DNA from: Pandoraea iniqua
Lineage (GTDB): Bacteria > Pseudomonadota > Gammaproteobacteria > Burkholderiales > Burkholderiaceae
Assembly (NCBI RefSeq): GCF_902459685.1
Contig: NZ_CABPSF010000007.1
Span: forward strand, 248,001 to 312,000
Reading direction: 5' to 3'
Length of the DNA: 64,000 bases
Both the position numbers and the translations under genes were made by a program. Shown piece after piece: positions 19,371 to 30,400 of this stretch; position 1 is the stretch's first letter, and each line of letters begins with the position of its first letter. The notes beneath the pieces were generated by a model. That model searched no databases and was not told the DNA's origin. It was given only the letters and a program-made list of their open reading frames with translations.

Positions 19371-19390
19371 TTGTCTTGATGTCAAGATAA
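19371..19390. promoter_or_regulatory. Candidate MarR operator, copy 2
   Basis: TTGTCTTGATGTCAAGATAA repeats the same motif with 8 of 9 arm bases matching (TTGTCTTGA/TCAAGATAA). It lies 12 bases before the marR-family start. The centres of the two copies are 39 bases apart, so both divergent genes can be controlled. Confidence 0.7.
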
Positions 19391-19402
19391 GTGAGGTCAC
19401 GC

Positions 19403-19933
19403 ATGGTGAGCCGACAAACTAGCAAGGGCGCAGATAGTACGGGCGACGCGGTCGACACAATCCTCGCGCAGTGGAATCGCGAGCGCCCCGATCTCGACGT
19501 CGCGCCGATGGCGATCATCGGCCGGCTGAAGCGCTGTGCCGCGTTGGTTCAGCAGCAACTCGACGCGACGTTCGCCGAGTTCGACATGAGTGGTTGGGAA
19601 TTCGACATGCTGGCGACGTTGCGTCGCGCAGGGGCGCCGTATCGACTGGCGCCGACGGCGTTGTTTTCCACATTGATGGTGACGTCCGGCACGATGACGC
19701 ATCGCCTGCAACGTCTGGAGACGCGCGGCTGGATCGCGCGTGTGCCGAACCCGGAGGACGCGCGCAGCACGCTCGTCCAGTTGACCGACACCGGGTTCGC
19801 ACAGATCGAGCGCGCCGTCGACGCGCACGTGGCGAACGAGCATCGCATGCTCGCTCCCCTGTCGGCCGAAGCGCTCGCGCAGATCGACGCCGGGCTGATC
19901 GCCTGGCTCAAGCTGCTGGAAAGCGAGCGCTAG
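19403..19933 (+). CDS. MarR family transcriptional regulator
   Basis: The start ATG 19403 is preceded by GAGG; a GTG four codons upstream is less likely. The 176-residue protein has the MarR winged helix-turn-helix: helices around GWEFDMLATLRRAGAPYRLAPTALFSTLMVTSGTMTHRLQRLETRGWI, then the wing with RVPNPEDARSTLVQLT containing the conserved DxR. A C-terminal dimerisation helix follows. It is divergent from the EamA transporter across two matching operators and probably regulates both genes. Confidence 0.93.
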   Translation: MVSRQTSKGADSTGDAVDTILAQWNRERPDLDVAPMAIIGRLKRCAALVQQQLDATFAEFDMSGWEFDMLATLRRAGAPYRLAPTALFSTLMVTSGTMTHRLQRLETRGWIARVPNPEDARSTLVQLTDTGFAQIERAVDAHVANEHRMLAPLSAEALAQIDAGLIAWLKLLESER

Positions 19934-19951
19934 CCTGAGCTAGTCCGTTCG

Positions 19952-21163
19952 TTAAGCCGCCGCGGCATTCCCCACACGCTGGCGCTGCGGCCAGAAGTAC
20001 CACACGGCGCCCAGCACCTGAAGCACGATCAGCGCCGCCCACGCAGTGAAGTGCGCATTCGGACTGTGTGCCGGATAAGCGCCGAGCACTGCGCCGATGC
20101 CCACCTGACACAAGAAGATCAGCACGAAGATGACGAGCGTGAGCGACGTGTTCACGCGTCCGATCAGCGTGCCGTGGAAATACTCGGCCAACACGGCGTA
20201 CGACAGAATGCCCGTGCCACCAAAAATGCCGTAAGCCGTCCACAGCCAGACCGGCGGAATCGGCGCGCCCAGCATCAGCAGCAACTGCACCGCGACGAAG
20301 ATCACCATGCCGACGCCGGAGAACGCAAACACGCTCACCCCGCGACGCTCGAGCGAGCGTGCCGCCGCACCGAACACCACACTGCCGGCCATCATCGCAA
20401 GCCCGACCACCGACACGAGCGACGCCGCCTCTGCCGCCGACAGGCCTTCGAAGTCACGCATGAAGGGCGCCATCCAGAGCGACTGCATCGCATAGAACAC
20501 ACCCTGCGTGATCCCCGAGAGCGACGTTACCTTCCAGAACATGGCGCTACCGAGCACTTGGCGCACGCCTTGCAGCGCCTCCGACAAACCACCCTGCGCA
20601 TGCGCCCCCTGCTTCTCCGGTGCGCCAAACCACAACGCCACCGACATGAAGACGGTCAGTCCGGCCAAGCCGAACGACACCACGCGCCAGTCGGTCATGC
20701 CGAGCAGCCAGTTGAGTGGCGTGCCGACAACCACGCCGCCCAAGCCGCCAACGGCCATCACGAGCCCGTTGAGCAACGGCAGACGCGCCACCGGAAACCA
20801 TTGCGCCAACGCCTTGAACGCGCTGCCCAGACACACCGACACGCCCACACCGATGAGCAGACGCCCCACCATCAGCGCGCCCACGCCATGCGCAAGACCG
20901 AACAGCACCGCGCCCGCCGCCGCCAGCAACAACACGATCGACGCCACGCGGCGCGGCCCGAACTTGTCGAGCAGCACACCCGCCGGCAACTGCGCACCGG
21001 CGAAGCCTAGAAAGTAGAGACTCGTGAGCAAGCCGAGATCGGCCGAGGAGAGTCCGAGTTCACGCGTCATGAACGGCGCAAACCCAATGTTCACACCGCG
21101 GTACACGTAGGAAACGAAGTACCCGCAGGCGAACAGCACAAAGATGCGTAGTGCTTTCGACAT
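19952..21163 (-). CDS. Major facilitator superfamily transporter
   Basis: I place the start at ATG 21163 (403 residues, SKALRIFVLFACGYF). A longer frame to 21268 would overlap the divergent lysR gene. The protein has twelve hydrophobic segments, the MFS motif A variant GVLLDKFGPRRVAS in loop 2-3, and the YVYRGVNIGFAPFM stretch in helix 1. Its closest visible relatives are organic-acid or nitrate-type symporters of the MFS, but the substrate is unknown. It is divergent from a GcvA-like LysR gene, with 103 bases between the starts, so that regulator is a likely controller. Confidence 0.9.
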   Translation of the reverse strand: MSKALRIFVLFACGYFVSYVYRGVNIGFAPFMTRELGLSSADLGLLTSLYFLGFAGAQLPAGVLLDKFGPRRVASIVLLLAAAGAVLFGLAHGVGALMVGRLLIGVGVSVCLGSAFKALAQWFPVARLPLLNGLVMAVGGLGGVVVGTPLNWLLGMTDWRVVSFGLAGLTVFMSVALWFGAPEKQGAHAQGGLSEALQGVRQVLGSAMFWKVTSLSGITQGVFYAMQSLWMAPFMRDFEGLSAAEAASLVSVVGLAMMAGSVVFGAAARSLERRGVSVFAFSGVGMVIFVAVQLLLMLGAPIPPVWLWTAYGIFGGTGILSYAVLAEYFHGTLIGRVNTSLTLVIFVLIFLCQVGIGAVLGAYPAHSPNAHFTAWAALIVLQVLGAVWYFWPQRQRVGNAAAA

Positions 21164-21266
21164 GAAGCCATACCTTAGTAATTTACTTGGGTATCCATTG
21201 TCCGAGGAACGGCGATCCCAAGCCAACGAAACCTTTGAGCGCGCATTGTGAGTAGAATTTGACATC

Positions 21267-22214
21267 ATGTTTCGACACCTCCCTCCCCTCCAATCGCTGC
21301 GTGCACTTGAAGCGGCTGCCCGTCACCGGAGTTTTACGCGGGCGGCCGACGAATTGAATTTGACGCACAGTGCTGTCAGTCATCACATGCGCTCGCTCGA
21401 GCAGCAACTCGGCACGCCCCTCTTCCGCCGGGTCGGTGCCCGCATGATTCCGACCAGTGTCGGGGCGCGTCTGGCCGAGCGCATCCGCATCGGCATGTCG
21501 GAACTGGACGAAGCTTTCACCGAAGCCCGGGCGGGCACGGCAGCGGGGGCATCGCCCGCCACGGTGCGGCTGGAAGTCAGCGTGATGACCGATCTGGCGG
21601 CGCAGTGGCTGATCCCACGGCTCGATCGCTTCAGCGCGCAGCACCCGGGTATCGATCTGATGATCCGGCTCCACACGGATGTCGCCGCGCCAGACCCATA
21701 TTCGGTCGACGTCGGCATCTGGCATCAGCGCGTGGAAGCGACCGGGTTCGTGTCTCGCAAACTGCTGACCGACTACGTCATCGCCGTCTGCCGCCCCGAG
21801 TTGATCGACCGGCTCCCGGACTTCACGATCGACGACACCCCGAAGCTGCCGATGCTGCGTTTCGCGCACCGGTCATGGCGCGACTGGCTGGTTGCCGCAG
21901 GTCTGCCGCCACACGAGCCCACGCGCGGGCCGATTTTCGACGATGCGGGCTTGCTGCTACGCGCCGCCGTCGCGGGGCAAGGGCTCGCGACCACGCGCAG
22001 CCTGCTGGTGCGCGACGCCATCGCGGCGGGCGAACTGGTGCAGGTGGGTGACGTCTGCATCCCGCCGAGTCTTGAGTACTACGTCAGCTGGCGTGAACAT
22101 CATCCGCGCGAGCGCGCTATCCACGCGTTCTGGCAGTGGATGCAGGATGAGATTGCCGCGACGGTGCCACTCGGCAAGGGCATCGCACGCGGGGGCAAAA
22201 CCGCGCGCCCATAA
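21267..22214 (+). CDS. LysR family transcriptional regulator (GcvA-like)
   Basis: The 315-residue protein has the N-terminal LysR helix-turn-helix with LPPLQSLRALEAAARHRSFTRAADELNLTHSAVSHHMRSLEQQLGTPLFRR, the form seen in GcvA/AmpR-type regulators (NLTHSAVSHHMRSLE). A periplasmic-binding-like effector domain occupies about residues 95-300. It is divergent from the MFS transporter. It ends 155 bases before the convergent groEL gene, separated by a bidirectional terminator. Confidence 0.93.
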   Translation: MFRHLPPLQSLRALEAAARHRSFTRAADELNLTHSAVSHHMRSLEQQLGTPLFRRVGARMIPTSVGARLAERIRIGMSELDEAFTEARAGTAAGASPATVRLEVSVMTDLAAQWLIPRLDRFSAQHPGIDLMIRLHTDVAAPDPYSVDVGIWHQRVEATGFVSRKLLTDYVIAVCRPELIDRLPDFTIDDTPKLPMLRFAHRSWRDWLVAAGLPPHEPTRGPIFDDAGLLLRAAVAGQGLATTRSLLVRDAIAAGELVQVGDVCIPPSLEYYVSWREHHPRERAIHAFWQWMQDEIAATVPLGKGIARGGKTARP

Positions 22215-22255
22215 AAAAAACGGCAACGAATTCGTAAGAACTCGTTGCCGCTTTT
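22213..22255. terminator. Bidirectional rho-independent terminator between lysR and groEL
   Basis: A perfect 9-base stem, CGGCAACGA (22221-22229) with TCGTTGCCG (22242-22250), is extended inside by TTC/GAA. It is flanked by a run of A on the left and CTTTT on the right, so it can end transcription from both sides. Confidence 0.85.
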
Positions 22256-22368
22256 CGTTGGCGCGGACTTCGACGGCAAAGCATAGCCAACCGTTGAAGT
22301 CCGACGACCGGGCAATCGGGGCACCCCAAACCATGGAGGCGCCCCGGACATGCCGTCTCTTGCGAGAC

Positions 22369-24036
<1,668 letters not shown>

Positions 24037-24062
24037 TTACGTAGATGTCTGGGGGGACAGTC

Positions 24063-24353
24063 TTACTTGACCAGAACGGCCATGATGTCTTCTTCGCGCA
24101 TGACCAGCAGTTCCTGGCCATCGACCTTCACGGTCTGGCCGGCGTACTTGCCGAACAGGACACGGTCGCCCACCTTCACGTCGAGCACGATCGACTTGCC
24201 TTGATCGTCTTTCTTGCCCGGGCCAACCGCCAGGATCTCGCCCTGATCCGGCTTTTCAGCGGCGGCTTCAGGGATCACGATGCCCGATGCGGTCTTCGTT
24301 TCGTTGTCCAGGCGCTTGACAATAACGCGGTCATGCAAGGGACGAAGGTTCAT
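24063..24353 (-). CDS. groS: Co-chaperonin GroES (Hsp10)
   Basis: GroES caps the GroEL cavity. The 96 residues begin [15 protein letters not shown] and contain the mobile loop [24 protein letters not shown] and the roof segment, with full normal length. It is the first gene of the groES-groEL operon. A sigma-70 type promoter and a CIRCE operator lie about 80-130 bases upstream. Confidence 0.98.
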   Translation of the reverse strand: MNLRPLHDRVIVKRLDNETKTASGIVIPEAAAEKPDQGEILAVGPGKKDDQGKSIVLDVKVGDRVLFGKYAGQTVKVDGQELLVMREEDIMAVLVK

Positions 24354-24393
24354 TACAAGCTCCTCTTTTCTCTCAGTGAGATTGTCAAAACGA

Positions 24394-24415
24394 TATATGC
24401 AAGATGTTGCATATA
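24394..24415. promoter_or_regulatory. Inverted repeat in the groES leader
   Basis: TATATGCAA and TTGCATATA form perfect 9-base arms around GATG, between the CIRCE element and groES. In RNA it would be a 5' leader hairpin. In DNA it could be a second operator. It differs in sequence from CIRCE. Confidence 0.6.
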
Positions 24416-24431
24416 AGATGAATTCATGACG

Positions 24432-24458
24432 TTAGCACTCTACACCAACGAGTGCTAA
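24432..24458. promoter_or_regulatory. CIRCE operator (HrcA binding site)
   Basis: TTAGCACTC, nine bases, then GAGTGCTAA: both 9-base arms match the CIRCE consensus exactly. CIRCE is the operator of the heat-shock repressor HrcA. It overlaps the last base of the -10 box and the expected transcription start of groES. Confidence 0.97.
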
Positions 24459-24486
24459 TTATAGGGACGGGGTTTTACGATTTCAA
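24458..24486 (-). promoter_or_regulatory. Sigma-70 type promoter of groES-groEL
   Basis: On the minus strand TTGAAA (24486-24481) is followed after 17 bases by TATAAT (24463-24458). Transcription would start near 24451, inside the CIRCE operator, so bound HrcA would block initiation. Confidence 0.85.
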
Positions 24487-24610
24487 GACGCGGGGTTTTC
24501 CCGGAGGTGAATATTCTTGGATGCGACGGATCGACATCGACGGGATCGACGCCACTTTCACGGGCGATTGTCCCGTTTTTGACGATGCCCGGCCGCCGGG
24601 GGTTCCCCGC

Positions 24611-26020
24611 CTAGCTGGCGCCCTGTGCCTGCCGACGCCTGCCAAACCATGACAAATTCGGCAGAAATCGAAACAGCCCATGCGCGTCGATCCAGCGCGC
24701 GTACGCCACATAGACCGGATCGCGCGACAGATGGCGCTCTTCGGTCCACGCCCGCATCGCATAGAGCCCGTTGACGCCCAACAGCAGCAGGCAGTGGCGC
24801 AGCGCCTCATCCACCGGCCCGTGCACCACGAAGGGGATGAAGATCAGCCACCACGACAGATTCTTCGCCACATACGCCGGATGCTTGGTCCAGCGATAGG
24901 GGCCGTTGGTGATGATGCCGCGATGGGTGAGGTTGGAGAAACGCCCGCCAAAGCTCACGGTGGCCCAGACGTAAATCATGGTCAGCAGCAGGATCGCGCT
25001 GCCCCAAATGCCGTAAAGCAGCGGAGACCCCCACAGCCACTCGCCCCATGCGAAACCCGTGTCGTAACGCAGATACTGGCGGCCGATCAACGACCAGAAC
25101 GGCTCGTAACACGCCAGCGCCACCGCCCACCCCAGCATGGTCGGCTCGGCCGAGCGCAGATGGGTATCGGCAAGGCGCAACGTCAGCAGGTAGCCCATCA
25201 CCGTCAGACCGACATCGACGAAATAGCACAGGCCGTACAACAGATCGAACCACGGTTTGAAGCCGGAGAGCTGACTGACATCGGCGTTCAGGAATCGGGC
25301 AAGGTCGTTGCACAAATAGCCGAACATCAACGGCAGAAAGAACCCCTTCACCAGCCAGCCGAGCAGATGCTGACCGACGATGCGGCGGTCGATGTTGGCC
25401 CACTGCAATGTCACGAGTTGGCCAACGTGCCAGTAACCGTCGTGCGGCTGCGGCATCCTGCGGTCGACGAAATAGAGATACGGCAGCGCCAGCACCAGCA
25501 ATGGCGGCAGTATCAGCGCAAGCATCCGGTAGTAGCGATCGTAGAAGTCGCCGTGATACTCCGGAAACAGCCAGTACAACACCGCGACAAAGCCCAGACT
25601 GCCCAACAGGCCCGTGAACTTGACCATCGTGCGGGACCACGACGGAGCGTCACGCTCGAAGCTCAATCCGGTCGAGGCGCGCCGGTAAGTCTTCTGCCAC
25701 AACAGATCCACCAGCAGCACCGTCGCCGAGGTCATGCCGACCATGAACAGGGCGCTCGCCACCACGTCGTTCCCGAAGGGGTGGTAGGCGCGCAGCAGGA
25801 TCAACGACAGGAGAAAGGCCGCGAAACCGGCGGCGCCGACCGCGCCGTGTGTCGCCGAGCGGGGCCGCGCCGGCACAGGTCCTTCAGGATTGCCGGGGCC
25901 GCCGGGGTTGCCGGGGATATCTCGGTTGCCGCGATCGTCGCGGTTGCCGGGGCTGTCGGGGTTATGGCGTGCGGTGTCGGTCACGGTACCAGTCATGTCG
26001 TTCGTCATGTCTTCCGTCAT
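24611..26020 (-). CDS. Membrane protein with isoprenylcysteine/phospholipid methyltransferase-like C-terminus
   Basis: The start is uncertain: I use ATG 26020, with a TTG at 26029 and further ATGs among short N-terminal DMT repeats. The 469-residue product has a hydrophilic N-terminal 50 residues with Gly-Asn-Pro-rich, collagen-like triplets, then about ten membrane segments. The C-terminal block HRGIITNGPYRWTKHPAYV followed by RAWTEERHLSRDPVYVAYA is the signature of the ICMT/PEMT superfamily, which binds S-adenosylmethionine at the membrane. The substrate is unknown. The long N-terminal membrane region is unusual compared with the roughly 200-residue family core. It is divergent from the serine hydrolase gene. 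Confidence 0.75.
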   Translation of the reverse strand: MTEDMTNDMTGTVTDTARHNPDSPGNRDDRGNRDIPGNPGGPGNPEGPVPARPRSATHGAVGAAGFAAFLLSLILLRAYHPFGNDVVASALFMVGMTSATVLLVDLLWQKTYRRASTGLSFERDAPSWSRTMVKFTGLLGSLGFVAVLYWLFPEYHGDFYDRYYRMLALILPPLLVLALPYLYFVDRRMPQPHDGYWHVGQLVTLQWANIDRRIVGQHLLGWLVKGFFLPLMFGYLCNDLARFLNADVSQLSGFKPWFDLLYGLCYFVDVGLTVMGYLLTLRLADTHLRSAEPTMLGWAVALACYEPFWSLIGRQYLRYDTGFAWGEWLWGSPLLYGIWGSAILLLTMIYVWATVSFGGRFSNLTHRGIITNGPYRWTKHPAYVAKNLSWWLIFIPFVVHGPVDEALRHCLLLLGVNGLYAMRAWTEERHLSRDPVYVAYARWIDAHGLFRFLPNLSWFGRRRQAQGAS

Positions 26021-26317
26021 GTCGTCCAATCGGTGGCACTACGGGGATACGATGTTGCTCGTCACGTCCGCGCTCACGACTGATGCCGCCCCCACGACTC
26101 CGACCTTCCTGACCTACCCGGGCAGCCCGCGCACGTCGCCATCATAGCGTGGCGCGGCCGCGCATTGGCGACTACTCAAAAGAGGGGATCGTCATCGTAA
26201 AAACTGCGTGCTAACGTCAGCCCCGGCCTCGCCGCAAAGCAACACAGGCAAGAACATGCGGCATACAAGCCTCATGTTCCGCCCTGCCCACTGCCTACGC
26301 TTCGGAGACCTCTTGCA

Positions 26318-27328
26318 ATGACCGACTTTCGTCCCACCCGCCGGCAAGCCCTGCAATTTGCCGCCGCCTCGCTCGCCACACCGGCGTTGCTCACACCAGC
26401 CGCCAACGCCATCGCAGCCGGCCGTGCAGATCTCGACGCCGCCGTGCGCCGCTTCGGCGCCCTCGCACCGCAAACGACGGGTTGTCTCGTACTCGCCGAC
26501 ATTCCGTCCGGTGGCTGGCAGTCGGCCTATGCGCCGGACCGGATGCTGTTCGTCGGCAGCGCGGTCAAAACGTACATCCTCGGGCAGTTTCTGCTCGACG
26601 TGGAAACCGGCTACAACCAGCGCTCCGAGTCCCAGCTCTGCGACGTCAACGACGCCGTGCGAACACCGGGCAGCCCGGTGCTGATCGGACTCACCGGACA
26701 GACCCAATACCGCACCGCCCTCGAAGCGATGATCTCGCATAGCGACAACTTGGGCACCGACATTTCACTGGCTGCCGTCGGCCCCGACCGCGTTCGCGAA
26801 CTGCTCAAGCGTGTGGGCCTGCCCACGGCACGCATCCCGGACTCCACGCGCAAGCTGTTCTCGTATTTGGCAGGCGCAGCACCGGGCGTCGACCTCGGCT
26901 GGGCCGGCATGCAGAAGATGGAGCGCAACGAAGACCTCGGGCTGAAGCCGCGCACCGACGTCATCAACGATCACGAAACGATGACGAGTTCCGCCGCCGA
27001 TCTGGTCAAGTGGTATCGGCAGGTGCTGCGCGGAAAGCTGTTCGCAAAACCGTCGTCGCTCACCGAATTCAAGCGAATCTCTGCCATGGCGGATGCGGTG
27101 TGGATGGCAGTTCCCGACGGCCTGCTCGCGTACGGCAAGGGCGGCAGTCTCGATTGGGAGAACTTCCACGCGCTGTGCTTCGCGGGCGAAATGCTCGTAG
27201 GCAAGACCCCCGTGACGTTCTGCTTCACGTCGAACTGGCTCGACGGTAAGACGAGCGTCGAGCGCACCGGCGAGTTCATCGCCGCCGCCAGCGACGTGCT
27301 CAAGGCTGCGGCCAAGGCCGCCGCCTGA
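26318..27328 (+). CDS. Tat-exported serine hydrolase of the class A beta-lactamase fold
   Basis: The 336-residue protein begins with a twin-arginine signal (TRRQALQFAAASLATPALLTPAANA; Arg8-Arg9). It then shows the three penicillin-recognising motifs: SxxK as SAVK (81-84), SDN (142-144) and a KTG-equivalent KGG (274-276). The ExxLN omega-loop motif with the deacylating glutamate of class A beta-lactamases is not visible between SDN and KGG, so it may be a peptidase or esterase rather than a resistance enzyme. It is convergent with the autotransporter gene and ends at a strong bidirectional terminator. Confidence 0.85.
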   Translation: MTDFRPTRRQALQFAAASLATPALLTPAANAIAAGRADLDAAVRRFGALAPQTTGCLVLADIPSGGWQSAYAPDRMLFVGSAVKTYILGQFLLDVETGYNQRSESQLCDVNDAVRTPGSPVLIGLTGQTQYRTALEAMISHSDNLGTDISLAAVGPDRVRELLKRVGLPTARIPDSTRKLFSYLAGAAPGVDLGWAGMQKMERNEDLGLKPRTDVINDHETMTSSAADLVKWYRQVLRGKLFAKPSSLTEFKRISAMADAVWMAVPDGLLAYGKGGSLDWENFHALCFAGEMLVGKTPVTFCFTSNWLDGKTSVERTGEFIAAASDVLKAAAKAAA

Positions 27329-27359
27329 CCTGCGAAACCACGGCGATCCGCATCAAAAC

Positions 27360-27395
27360 AAAGGCCTGCCCCGCGATCCAAGCGGGCAGGCCTTT
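27360..27395. terminator. Bidirectional rho-independent terminator
   Basis: AAAGGCCTGCCCCGC pairs with GCGGGCAGGCCTTT around a 7-base loop with one bulged C. A and T tails sit on both sides. It separates the serine hydrolase from the convergent autotransporter gene. Confidence 0.9.
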
Positions 27396-27420
27396 GTCAT
27401 TGCGTCACATCAGCAACGCG

Positions 27421-30400
27421 TCAGAAGTGTTTCGCCAACCGTAGCGCCGCACTCTGCACCGTCTGCGAAGGCGCGGTGCGCAAGCTGTATTCGGCACGCA
27501 TCTCCAGCCCCTTGCCCGAGAGCAGTTCCACCCCTACGGCGAAGTTGCCGTAGGCGCGGGGTTGCGACGACGAAATCACGAACGGCGCACTCGGAAACTG
27601 CACCAGCGACACTTCGGTACTCACATCGCCTTTCGACGCGAAACTCATCCCGAGCGACAGATAAGGCCGCAACGTCACACCGCGATAATCGAAGCGCCCG
27701 CCCACCTCGACGGCGGGACTCAGCACGGCCGTCGTGCGTCCCTGACTTTGCACCGCGAGATCGAGCACACCCGCCCCGCTCTCGCTGTAGGCACCGCTGC
27801 GGTCGTACACGACATCGAGATCCGCATAAGGCTTCACATACCAGTCGGCGAAATTCAACTGGTACGACAGCCGCGACCGGGCCCCGACAAAGAAGGCATC
27901 GGGCTTGCTCGTCGCTCGCGCGACGGCCTCCGGATAATTGATCGTCCGATTCTGCGTACCGCTCTCGTAACCGCCCAGCACCGCCAGCGCGATTTGCCAC
28001 GGCCCCATCTGCCGCTTCAACGTCACGCCGCCACGGAAACCGTCACTCGACACATCGAGCGAGCGATCCGACGAGCGCGCATGCGTCACCACATAACTCG
28101 CCGAGCCGCCGAAGAACCAGTCCGGCGCAATCTCCTTTTGCGCCCCGAACTGATACGTCACCTGCTGGCTGCGGAAACCGACGTCATCCGCCGTATCGAA
28201 ACGATCGGCACGCGTGCCGATCACGCGCCCCCACACGCAACTGCCCTCGGACAGCCGCGTGCCCACGCCGTCGAACTGCGGACAGCTCATTAGCCGATTC
28301 AGGAAGTCGTAGTTTTCGTGTCCGCGCGAACCGGCGCGCATGAGCGTTGCCGCCCCCGAGAGCACATCCAGCGCCTTGCGGTACGACGCCGCGTCGTTCA
28401 CATTCGCAAACGGCTGGAACAGCGGCCCCGTATCCACCACCCCCATGTCCCAATGCGTCTGCAGAAAGTTGGCGAACGACGTCTGGTTCGCGTTCAGGGC
28501 GACGCCCGCCGGCCGGAAATTGGCGTCGACGGAAATCAGCGGATCTTGCGAGCCGCCGCCGTTGTTTTTCATCTGGTAGTTGAACACGATGGCGGTGCTC
28601 TTCGCGACAGCCGTCTCGCCCGTCGGCGCCTGATCGAAGTGACCGATCCCGAGCCAGACGTTCTTCACCGGGTTGTGAAGCACCGGCACCACGCTGCCGC
28701 CGAACGTCAGCGCGCCGGACACCACCAGAAAGTCGCTGTTGTGATGCGTGAAATCGAGATCGGGCGCATACACGCCGGTGCCGGTCTGCGAGAACGCACC
28801 GTACACATGCGACACCTGAAAGACGCCCGCGCCGCCGGGGCTGAACGTGCCGAAATTCTGAAGTTGTCCCACCGTCACGCTTTGGCCCGCACGCAACTCG
28901 CCCCCGGTCTGATTCACGAAGGTACTGTCGGTCGTGAGTTGTACGTTGCCCTGCACGATGCCGCTGTTGTTGACGCTCGCCTTGCCCAACGACTCGATGG
29001 CCGTGGCCGCCGAGACGGTGCCCGCATTGTCGATCGTCACGCCATCGGTGTTGATCGCCAGAATGCCGATGCCCGACGTCGCATTCGCCATGACCGTCGC
29101 GCCCTTGCCCACCGTGACGCTGATCGGCTTGCCCTCCATGACGTTGTTGCCGGTCGTGCCCGCATTGCCCATACTGATCGCGGCAATGGCGGGGGAGCCA
29201 GCACCCATGGCCGCCACTGTCGCGCCCGGTTGCACGCTCACGTCGATCTCGCCACCAGCATTGCCACTCCAGTTCGGCGGGTTCTTCAGCAGCACGCCAC
29301 CGTCGGTGAACACCGCGCCGCCGCCCAGACTCATCGCGAGAATGGCGGGGGCGTTCACGCCATACGTCACGATGCTGCCCGACGCGCTCACTCGCACGGT
29401 GTTGCCCGCCCCGACTGCACCGGACACGTTGGCCAAGCGGACCATGTCCAGACCATAAGTCACGGCAGCCGCATCGCCCGCGATACCACCCCCGCCCCCG
29501 ACGCTCTGCGCGAGCACCCCCGCCGCGCCATCGCCCTGCGTGCGAATGCCACCGGCAACCATCACTTCGACCGTGCCGCCGTCATTGGCTCCCGCGTTGC
29601 TGAACGTGTTGTTCACCGGCGCCAGCGTGACGAGCCCCGGCGCCGTCGTGAGACCGGCGATACCGCCGCCCCCGCCCACGCTCTGTGCGACGACGCCATG
29701 GGCATTCTGTCCCTGCGTTTGCACCACGACGTTATTGCCCACTGTCACGGCGACATCCGACCCGGCGCCACCGGTGTCATTCTGCGCACCGAGCGTCAGG
29801 CGAGTCACAGGTAGCGTCGACGGCACATCGCCGCTCGTCAATGCCGCATAGCCGCCGCCACCGCCGATACTTTGGGCAAGCACGCCGAAGGAGAGCGCGC
29901 CTTGCGTTGCAATCACCGAAGGCGCATTCGCGTTGCCGGTGGCGCTCGACAGATCGACAAGCACGCTGCCGGCGTTGGCAAGCAGGCTATTGTTCCCCGA
30001 CTGCGATGCGCCCAGCGTGACGACAGATCCCGCGAGCAACGCCGTCATCGACGCGCTCGACGTCAGCCCGGCGACCCCGCCGCCGCCCGAGACCGACTGC
30101 GCCAGAATGCCGTGCGACAGCGTGCCGCTGGTGTAGAGGCTGCCGCCGCTGAGGACGTTGACGCTGCTCGCCGTCATCAGCGCCGGCGACATTGAACCGC
30201 TCAACGTGCTGCCGAGCGTGATGGTCGGCGCACTGGCTTGCTGACCATCGGCCAGATGCGTACTCGCGTTGCCCGCGAGGCCAACCGATGCCGCCCCGCC
30301 GCCGCCCATGATGCTCTGCGCAACGATGCCGCTTGCATCGGCGCCTTGCGTGGCAATCACACCGCCACTCTTGACCACCACGGGATACGGGGCGGTATTG

